A DNA stretch of 11,220 nucleotides from Chloroflexota bacterium (GTDB taxonomy: Bacteria; Chloroflexota; Anaerolineae; 4572-78; J111): assembly GCA_003694775.1 (NCBI GenBank), contig RFJV01000214.1, positions 1 to 11,220 on the forward strand, written 5' to 3'. Both the position numbers and the translations under genes were made by a program. Each line of letters opens with the position of its first letter. Position 1 is the stretch's first letter. Positions 6,360-11,220 of the stretch are shown piece after piece. The notes under the pieces were generated by a model. The model ran no database searches, had not been told where the DNA came from, and saw nothing but the letters and a program-made list of their open reading frames with translations.

Positions 6360-7124
6360 ATGACTGAATTGAATCCCGCGCCCGCGCCGGAAAACGGTTC
6401 GGATAATTCTGAAATCGCTTTGGAAGTGCGAAACCTGTACGTGGGTTATTATGAAGACCTGCACATTCTGCAGGGGGTCAGCCTGAAAGCCCAACGAGCC
6501 AAAATTACCACTATTTTGGGGGCCAACGGCGTAGGCAAGTCAACCTTACTGAAGGCCATTTACGGCTTTCTCAAACCCAGCCGGGGAGAGGTGATACTGA
6601 ACGGCCGCAATGTGGTTGGCACCCCCACCTACAAACTCATCGACCTTGGGCTGGCCTATATTCCCCAACAGCCCGGCATCTTCCGCTGGATGACCATCGA
6701 AGAAAACCTGGAACTGGGCGCATACACTTTCCGGCGCGATAAAGCACGCATCAAACGCAAGCTGGAAGAAGTATACGCCCGCTTCCCCGTGCTGAAGGAG
6801 CGCCGAAAATCGCTGGCCGGTAAGCTGTCTGGGGGACAACAGCGGATGGTAGAAGTAGGCCGCACCCTGATGACCGACCCGACAGTAATGCTGGTCGATG
6901 AACCTACCGCCGGCCTGGCAAAACTGCTGTCTGAAGAGGTGTACCAGATGCTGGTCAACCTGAAAGAGTCGGGCATTACCATCATCCTGGTTGACCAGGA
7001 AATCCGGCATGCCTTGAAGATTGCTGATTATGTCTATGTATTGGAGCTGGGCAGAAACAAATACGAGGGACCGGTGGAACAGTTTACCAGCCCGGCAGAC
7101 ATTAAAAAAGCATTCTGGGCATAA
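6360..7124 (+). CDS. livF: Branched-chain amino acid type ABC transporter ATP-binding protein, LivF family
   Basis: This is the second ATPase of the transporter, 254 residues. Walker A is GANGVGKST (54-62). YIPQQPGIFRWMTIEENLELG marks the Q-loop region, LSGGQQ (156-161) the signature and VMLVDEPTAGL (176-186) Walker B plus D-loop. The usual switch histidine is replaced by glutamine (ILVDQE, Q213). This matches the LivF family, whose typical sequence is VEQN, so it is not a defect. The first 18 residues are a proline- and asparagine-rich lead without homology to the core. The start at 6360 follows AAGGAG (6343-6348), 3 bases beyond the livG stop, so the two ATPases are translated from one messenger. 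It is the last gene of the liv operon; no terminator with a T-run follows. Confidence 0.95.
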   Translation: MTELNPAPAPENGSDNSEIALEVRNLYVGYYEDLHILQGVSLKAQRAKITTILGANGVGKSTLLKAIYGFLKPSRGEVILNGRNVVGTPTYKLIDLGLAYIPQQPGIFRWMTIEENLELGAYTFRRDKARIKRKLEEVYARFPVLKERRKSLAGKLSGGQQRMVEVGRTLMTDPTVMLVDEPTAGLAKLLSEEVYQMLVNLKESGITIILVDQEIRHALKIADYVYVLELGRNKYEGPVEQFTSPADIKKAFWA

Positions 7125-7138
7125 AGCGGGCCGGTGTG

Positions 7139-7166
7139 TTGTCTTCCCCTCATTTTGGGGTACAAT
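7139..7166 (+). promoter_or_regulatory. Possible promoter for the aminotransferase gene
   Basis: TTGTCT (7139-7144) and TACAAT (7161-7166) are separated by 16 bases and match the sigma-70 boxes at four and five of six positions. Transcription would start near 7173 and leave a leader of about 85 bases before the aminotransferase start at 7258. This lies in the 133-base gap after livF. Without it, the aminotransferase would depend on read-through from the liv operon. Confidence 0.4.
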
Positions 7167-7257
7167 AAAGAAAAAGAGCCTGTCTGAGTGGAGCGTGCGG
7201 CTGTAGATGATTTTGAAGCTACACGCTCTATGTTCTTTTAGCCAACGAGGGATTAAA

Positions 7258-8583
7258 ATGCCCGAACGATATAAACCACTCCGCTTTTCTAATGCTGGTA
7301 TGCGGGGGTTAAAAGTATCGGCCACCCTTTCGTTAAACGACCGGGTGCGCGAAATGTGGGAGACGGGCCAGGATGTATACCATCTGGGATTTGGCGAGTC
7401 CCGCTTTCCGGTACACCCCAAAATTTCCGAGGCCCTGAAAAAGAACGCCCACCAGCGAAGCTATTTGCCGGCTCTGGGTATTCTGGAACTGCGCGAAACC
7501 ATTGCCCGCTTCTACGAGCAGAAATTTCAGCTAAAAGTCTCGCCCGAACGTGTGGTTGTCGGCCCCGGCAGTAAATCTCTGCTGTATGCCTTAACCCTGG
7601 CCCTGGGTGAGGAAATCATTCTCCCCCGGCCCTCATGGGTAACGTATGCCCCTCAGGCCCACCTGATAGGCAAACCTATCACCTGGGTTCCTACCTTTCC
7701 GGAAGAAAACTTTATTTTAAATATCGACACCCTGCAGGAGTGTATGGCCCAGTCCCAACAGGAACTGGGCAACCCCGAACTGCTCATCATCAACAGCCCC
7801 AACAACCCCACCGGAACAATGATGCCCCCGGAAAAAATAGAAGAACTGGCCGACTTTGCCCGCGAACAGGGCCTGATGGTCATCAGCGACGAAATTTACG
7901 CCCTGATAGCTCACGGCAAAATCCCCCACACTTCAATCGCCCAATATTACCCGGAAGGCTCCATTATCCTGGGTGGATTGAGCAAGCATATGTCTCTGGG
8001 AGGCTGGCGGTTTGGTGTCGCCATTTTACCCCCTGGCCGTGCCGGCAAAGCCCTCCGAGACGCCTTGCAAACCATTGCCAGCAGTATCTGGTCGTGTGTG
8101 GCCGCACCCATTCAATATGCCGCCATTGTTGCCTACAGCAACGACCCGGATATTGATGAATACATCACTCTGTGTACTCGTATCCACGCCATCCGCACCC
8201 GCTACCTGTACAACACCCTGGTAGAGCTGGGCGTTCCCTGCGTGGAACCCACCGGCGCATTTTACGTCTTCCCCTCCTTTAAGAAATGGGAAAAAGCCCT
8301 GGCTGCGCGAGGCGTCCATAACAACGAAGACCTGGCAATTTACCTGCTGGACAAATACCACCTGGCAACTCTGCCGGGAACGGCCTTCAACTGCGCCAGC
8401 AACAGCTTCTGCTTGCGTCTCTCGTCCAGCTATATCGACGCTGGAACCGATGAAAAAGCTACCAAACTCATCGAAGCTTACAAAGCCAACCCCAACCCCA
8501 CCACCTTCATCGACCAGCACCACCCCCGGCTGAAAGAAGTTGCCGCCCGCCTGGCCGAATTTGTCCACGAGCTGAATCAGTAG
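7258..8583 (+). CDS. PLP-dependent aminotransferase, class I/II fold type I
   Basis: This cytoplasmic enzyme should transfer an amino group between an amino acid and a 2-oxo acid, 441 residues. The PLP-binding residues are visible: the NNPTG motif (N183), the SDEIY motif with D211 and Y214, the Schiff-base lysine K243 in LGGLSKHMSLGGWRFG, and the substrate-carboxylate arginine R387 in FCLRLSSS. The N-terminal GFGESRFPVHPKISEAL and the SYLPALGILELRETIARFY segment are typical of the aspartate/aromatic aminotransferase superfamily. The start was chosen at ATG 7258 because GAGGG (7247-7251) lies six bases ahead; the frame is open to ATG 7207 but that start lacks a ribosome-binding site. The C-terminal 50 residues are hydrophilic and extend past the usual core. 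Placement just after livF suggests use of an imported amino acid; the actual substrate is unknown. Confidence 0.92.
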   Translation: MPERYKPLRFSNAGMRGLKVSATLSLNDRVREMWETGQDVYHLGFGESRFPVHPKISEALKKNAHQRSYLPALGILELRETIARFYEQKFQLKVSPERVVVGPGSKSLLYALTLALGEEIILPRPSWVTYAPQAHLIGKPITWVPTFPEENFILNIDTLQECMAQSQQELGNPELLIINSPNNPTGTMMPPEKIEELADFAREQGLMVISDEIYALIAHGKIPHTSIAQYYPEGSIILGGLSKHMSLGGWRFGVAILPPGRAGKALRDALQTIASSIWSCVAAPIQYAAIVAYSNDPDIDEYITLCTRIHAIRTRYLYNTLVELGVPCVEPTGAFYVFPSFKKWEKALAARGVHNNEDLAIYLLDKYHLATLPGTAFNCASNSFCLRLSSSYIDAGTDEKATKLIEAYKANPNPTTFIDQHHPRLKEVAARLAEFVHELNQ

Positions 8584-8589
8584 CAGAGC

Positions 8590-8621
8590 GTGTAGGGCAA
8601 CTGCTAGCAGTTGCCCTACAC
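8590..8621. repeat. Perfect 32-base palindrome after the aminotransferase gene
   Basis: Bases 8590-8621 equal their own reverse complement, with half-site GTGTAGGGCAACTGCT. The outer GTAGGGC/GCCCTAC ends are shared with the palindrome at 8647-8672 (and with copy 1 at 2988-3013), while the inner bases differ. A six-T run (8628-8633) follows six bases after the stem, so it might also work as a weak terminator for the aminotransferase gene. Confidence 0.9.
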
Positions 8622-8636
8622 AAACCATTTTTTCAC

Positions 8637-8697
8637 AGGGAAATCCGTAGGGCGACATTAATGTCGCCCTACCCCAACGTTATTTTATACGAGGAGC
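8637..8697 (+). repeat. 61-base exact direct repeat, copy 2: palindrome, leader and Shine-Dalgarno before the Nudix gene
   Basis: This is identical over 61 bases to 2978-3038. The 26-base palindrome lies at 8647-8672 and GAGGAG at 8691-8696, six bases before the Nudix ATG at 8703, an optimal spacing. The ATG in the palindrome centre (8661) is again in frame with the downstream gene, so both genes could be read with the same leader MSPYPNVILYEE if that codon were used. Confidence 0.95.
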
Positions 8698-8702
8698 CTT
8701 CT

Positions 8703-9245
8703 ATGCCCCCCAAATCCTGGAAAACACTCTCCAGCCGGCAGGTCTACCGCAACCCCTGGATAAACGTGCGCGAAGATATTGCCCAAATGCCCAACGGCAA
8801 AACGACCATCTACGGCGTGGTTGAATGTCCCGAAGCCGTGGGCGTTTTACCCTTTGTCGATGACGACCACGTTATCCTGGTGCGCCAGTACCGCTACGTC
8901 TTTGCCGAAGACCACCGCTGGGAAATGCCCACCGGCGCAGTCAAACCCGGCGAGCCTCTCACCGAGGCCGCCCGCCGCGAACTGCGCGAGGAAATCGGCT
9001 TCACCGCCGCCGACCTGCAGTTCCTGTGCACCTTTTTCAGCAGTAAATCGGTGATGCGCGAGGTAGCCCACCTGTACATCGGGCGCGGCCTGTCGCAAGC
9101 CTACGCCCCACCCGACGAAACCGAATTCCTGGAGGTCGCCATCTTCCCCTTTACGCAGGTCCTGCAAATGACCCTGACCAGCGAAATTCGCGACAGCATG
9201 ACCGTCATTGCCGTTCTGCACGCCGCCCGGCTGAAGGGGCTATGA
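8703..9245 (+). CDS. Nudix hydrolase, ADP-ribose pyrophosphatase-like
   Basis: This cytoplasmic hydrolase should cleave nucleoside diphosphates linked to another moiety, 180 residues. The Nudix box is complete at residues 78-100: G78, E84, then R92-E93-L94, E96-E97, G99. E93, E96 and E97 are the expected metal ligands. The preceding RQYRYVFAEDHRWEMPTGAV matches the ADP-sugar/ADP-ribose pyrophosphatase branch, whose usual form is RQYR...E.PAG. The exact substrate is not certain. ATG 8703 is chosen from the GAGGAG six bases ahead, part of the 61-base repeat; an in-frame ATG at 8661 would add 14 residues but lacks a ribosome-binding site. The stop overlaps the next gene by ATGA, so the two are translationally coupled. 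Confidence 0.92.
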   Translation: MPPKSWKTLSSRQVYRNPWINVREDIAQMPNGKTTIYGVVECPEAVGVLPFVDDDHVILVRQYRYVFAEDHRWEMPTGAVKPGEPLTEAARRELREEIGFTAADLQFLCTFFSSKSVMREVAHLYIGRGLSQAYAPPDETEFLEVAIFPFTQVLQMTLTSEIRDSMTVIAVLHAARLKGL

Positions 9246-9916
9246 GCAATCCCACCGCCATCCTGCTGACCATCGCCAAACGGCCCGCGGCTGGCCGCAC
9301 CAAAACCCGGCTTTCTCCCCCCCTCACCCCGGAACAGGCCGCCCAACTGTACGAGTGCCTGCTCCGGGACACCCTCCTGCTCCTGCGCCGCCTGACCGGC
9401 GTCCGGCGGGGTATTGTCTACACCCCTCCCTCGGCTCGCGGCTACTTTGCCCAACTGGCCCCGGATTTTGACCTCCTGCCCCAGCAGGGCGACACGCTGG
9501 GCCACCGGCTGGACAACGCCCTGACCCACTACCTGACGCACGGCTACCGGCAGGTCGCCATCATGAACAGCGACGGCCCCACCCTGCCCCTGGCCTGCCT
9601 GCAAGAAGCGTTCGACGCCCTGGCCCGCGGGGCCGATGTAGTTCTTGGCCCCTCCGACGACGGCGGCTACTATCTCATCGGGTTGACCCGCCCTGCACCC
9701 CGCCTCCTGCGCGAGGTGCAGATGAGCACCCCCACCGTTCTGGCCGACACCCTGGCCCTGGCCGCGGCAGAAGGTTTGCGCGTCCATCTCCTGCCCCCCT
9801 GGTACGATGTAGACGATGCCCCCTCCCTGCACCGGCTGGCCCGCGAGCTGGTCGACGCGCCGCCGGAAACGGCCCCCCATACCCGTCGCTACCTGGCCGG
9901 CCTGCCCCTGCGTTGA
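9242..9916 (+). CDS. DUF2064 / TIGR04282-type GT-A fold nucleotidyl- or glycosyltransferase-like protein
   Basis: This is a 224-residue protein of the DUF2064 family, related to nucleotide-sugar type GT-A enzymes and to CofC-like guanylyltransferases. Motifs in order: AKRPAAGRTKTRLSPPL (about residues 12-28, phosphate-binding loop of the fold), GDTLGHRLDNAL (83-94), MNSDGPTL (the family usually shows GSDCP; the D is kept, the C is G here), DVVLGPSDDGGYYLIGL (about 132-148), and WYDVDD near the C-terminus. The reaction is not known for most members. The ATGA overlap with the Nudix gene implies coexpression. The gene is visibly richer in G and C than the IclR or liv genes, especially at third codon positions, like the thiolase that follows. 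The start at 9242 has only a weak GAAGGGG ribosome-binding site. Confidence 0.85.
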   Translation: MSNPTAILLTIAKRPAAGRTKTRLSPPLTPEQAAQLYECLLRDTLLLLRRLTGVRRGIVYTPPSARGYFAQLAPDFDLLPQQGDTLGHRLDNALTHYLTHGYRQVAIMNSDGPTLPLACLQEAFDALARGADVVLGPSDDGGYYLIGLTRPAPRLLREVQMSTPTVLADTLALAAAEGLRVHLLPPWYDVDDAPSLHRLARELVDAPPETAPHTRRYLAGLPLR

Positions 9917-9941
9917 CCTCCCCTGACGGCTGTGCTAGAAT
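9913..9941 (+). promoter_or_regulatory. Sigma-70 promoter with extended -10 for the thiolase gene
   Basis: TTGACC (9913-9918) and TAGAAT (9936-9941) are spaced by 17 bases, and TG at 9933-9934 forms an extended -10 element. The -35 overlaps the stop codon of the preceding gene. Transcription would start near 9948, giving a leader of about 25 bases with GGGGG (9961-9965) six bases before ATG 9972. The thiolase is therefore probably a separate transcription unit. Confidence 0.7.
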
Positions 9942-9971
9942 GGAGACAAATACGAAACAAGGGGGTTTCCG

Positions 9972-11219
9972 ATGAAAGAAGTGGTCATTATCGATGGAGT
10001 CCGCAGTGCCATTGGCAAATACGGCGGCGGACTGTCCGGCGTCCGCCCCGATGACCTGCTGAGCTACATCTACCAGGGCCTCATCCAGCGCACCGGTCTG
10101 GACCCGGCCCTGCTGGATGACGTGTACGCCGGGTGCGGCAACCAGGCCGGCGAAGACAACCGCGACGTGGCCCGGATGGCCGTTCTGCTGGCCGGCTTTC
10201 CGGTGGAAGTGCCAGGGGTGACGGTCAACCGGAACTGCGCCTCTGCCCTGACCGCGGTCAATCTGGCGGCCAAATCTATCCTGGCCGGTGAGGGAGATAT
10301 TTACATCGGCAGTGGGGTCGAGAGTATGAGCCGCGCCCCGTGGAGTATGCCCAAGCCGGAGCGCGTTCCCACTTTCAAGGCCCCCCAGGTGTGGGATACC
10401 ACTGTTGGCTGGCGGTACAACAATCCCCGGATGGATGCCATGTACCCCATCATCAGCCTGGGCGAAACCGCGGAGAACATCGCCGAGGAAATGGGCATTA
10501 CGCGCGAAGAACAGGACGCCTTTGCCCTGGAAAGCCATCGCCGGGCCGTAGAAGCTATCAACGCCGGGCGATTCAAGGATGAAATCATCCCCATCACTGT
10601 CCCCCAGCGCAAGGGCGACCCGCTGGTGGTCGATACCGACGAGCATCCCCGCTACAAAATCGAAAACGGACAGTACATTCTCAACACCAGTATGGAAAAA
10701 CTGGCAAAACTGCCGCCCGCCTTTCGCCAGGGCGGCACAGTCACTGCGGGCAACTCCAGCGGCATCAACGACGGCGCGGCCGCACTCCTGCTGATGAGCC
10801 GCGACAAGGCCAGAGAGCTGGGCATGAAGCCGATGGCCCGCTGGGTTGGTTCCGCGGTTGCCGGTGTGGACCCCGGCGTGATGGGCTACGGGCCGGTCCC
10901 GGCCACGCAAAAACTGCTCAAACGGCTGGGCCTGTCGCTGGACGATATTGGCCTGGTGGAGCTGAACGAAGCCTTCGCCGCCCAAACCATCGGGGTGATG
11001 CGCAAGCTGGGCCTCCGCCACGAAATCACCAACGTCAACGGCGGCGCTATCGCTCTGGGACACCCCACCGGCTGTTCCGGGGCACGCATTCTGGTGACGC
11101 TCCTCCACGAGATGAAGCGCCGCGCCCCCTTTGAAAAGCGCCCCTTCTACGGCCTGGCTACGTTGTGTGTCGGGGTCGGTATGGGGGTGTCAACCCTGGT
11201 AGAATGGCTGGATGAGTGA
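9972..11219 (+). CDS. Thiolase, acetyl-CoA acetyltransferase / beta-ketoacyl-CoA thiolase family
   Basis: This cytoplasmic enzyme should cleave a beta-ketoacyl-CoA with CoA, or condense two acyl-CoAs. It is 415 residues, slightly longer than the usual 390-400, and complete; the stop ends one base before the window edge. The catalytic cysteine is C89 in [14 protein letters not shown]332 lies in the NEAFAAQ motif, H364 in [16 protein letters not shown], and the second active-site cysteine is C399 in LCVGVGMG. This last motif usually reads C-x-G-G-x-G; here V replaces the second [15 protein letters not shown] is the conserved loop. Substrate chain length cannot be read off. Biosynthetic acetoacetyl-CoA thiolase, fatty-acid FadA/PaaJ-like and beta-ketoadipyl-CoA (PcaF-like) roles are all possible. 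It has its own promoter, so linkage to the liv operon is only by position. Confidence 0.94.
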   Translation: MKEVVIIDGVRSAIGKYGGGLSGVRPDDLLSYIYQGLIQRTGLDPALLDDVYAGCGNQAGEDNRDVARMAVLLAGFPVEVPGVTVNRNCASALTAVNLAAKSILAGEGDIYIGSGVESMSRAPWSMPKPERVPTFKAPQVWDTTVGWRYNNPRMDAMYPIISLGETAENIAEEMGITREEQDAFALESHRRAVEAINAGRFKDEIIPITVPQRKGDPLVVDTDEHPRYKIENGQYILNTSMEKLAKLPPAFRQGGTVTAGNSSGINDGAAALLLMSRDKARELGMKPMARWVGSAVAGVDPGVMGYGPVPATQKLLKRLGLSLDDIGLVELNEAFAAQTIGVMRKLGLRHEITNVNGGAIALGHPTGCSGARILVTLLHEMKRRAPFEKRPFYGLATLCVGVGMGVSTLVEWLDE

Positions 11220-11220
11220 A

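Noticed and set aside
6996..7002. LivF lacking the switch histidine as a sign of a defective ATPase
   Set aside because: The LivF branch normally carries glutamine at this place (VEQN-type motif), so this is the family pattern.
7191..7228. GAGCGTG / CACGCTC inverted pair ahead of the aminotransferase gene
   Set aside because: Only 7-base arms with a 24-base loop and no T-run. The CTACACGCTC part also matches GAGCGTGTAG at 8586-8595 inverted, but ten bases are too few to claim an element boundary.
6546..7421. Open frame of 291 codons on the - strand across livF and the aminotransferase start
   Set aside because: It overlaps two well-supported + strand genes and reads as their antisense translation without domain features.
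2978..8697. The 61-base repeats as ends of a composite transposon enclosing liv and the aminotransferase
   Set aside because: There is no transposase between them, the copies are in direct orientation ahead of genes, and the enclosed genes match ordinary chromosomal content.
9675..11108. Long open frame of 477 codons on the - strand opposite the DUF2064 and thiolase genes
   Set aside because: It is antisense to two genes with clear catalytic motifs, shows low-complexity G/Q/H-rich composition typical of a frame opposite GC-rich coding DNA, and has no recognisable domain.

Overview
The window is a compact stretch of bacterial chromosome in which every convincing gene lies on the + strand. Its centre is a complete high-affinity branched-chain amino acid type (HAAT/Liv) ABC transporter: substrate-binding protein, two permeases and two ATPases. 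An IclR-family regulator lies upstream. Downstream are a PLP-dependent aminotransferase, a Nudix hydrolase, a DUF2064 (TIGR04282-type) GT-A nucleotidyl/glycosyltransferase-like protein and a complete thiolase. Gene style (LysM-bearing binding protein, enlarged Liv permeases) and intergenic style (CGTAAAT-type heptamers, ATTCGTG repeats, GTAGGGC...GCCCTAC palindromes) remind me of filamentous Chloroflexota (Anaerolineae/Caldilineae-like). That assignment is an inference from pattern memory, not a search.

Layout. 1-221: intergenic, with one ATTCGTG-type repeat and a textbook sigma-70 promoter (TTGACA-17 nt-TATAAT). 222-1070: IclR regulator. 1071-1461: about 390 bases without a gene, filled with a heptamer array and two more copies of the ATTCGTG/GGACGGCTG repeat. 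1462-7124: liv operon in the order binding protein, livH, livM, livG, livF. LivH-livM and livM-livG overlap by ATGA, and livG-livF are 3 bases apart. The only real gap (about 118 bases) follows the binding-protein gene and holds two palindromes. 7258-8583: aminotransferase behind a possible promoter. 8590-8697: a second pair of palindromes. 8703-9916: Nudix and DUF2064 genes overlapping by ATGA. 9913-9941: good promoter with an extended -10. 9972-11219: thiolase.

How it may work together (inference): the IclR protein probably senses a small organic acid and could control the neighbouring uptake operon. The transporter would import a branched-chain or related amino acid or an aromatic/organic acid. 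The aminotransferase could deaminate such an amino acid, and the thiolase could cleave a downstream beta-ketoacyl-CoA. The Nudix/DUF2064 pair looks like an independent unit.

The most unusual sequence observation is a 61-base exact direct repeat (2978-3038 and 8637-8697) that places the same perfect palindrome, the same 5' leader and the same Shine-Dalgarno sequence in front of two unrelated genes, livH and the Nudix gene. At both sites it is preceded by a different second palindrome. I do not see a defence system, CRISPR array, transposase, tRNA or rRNA in the window.
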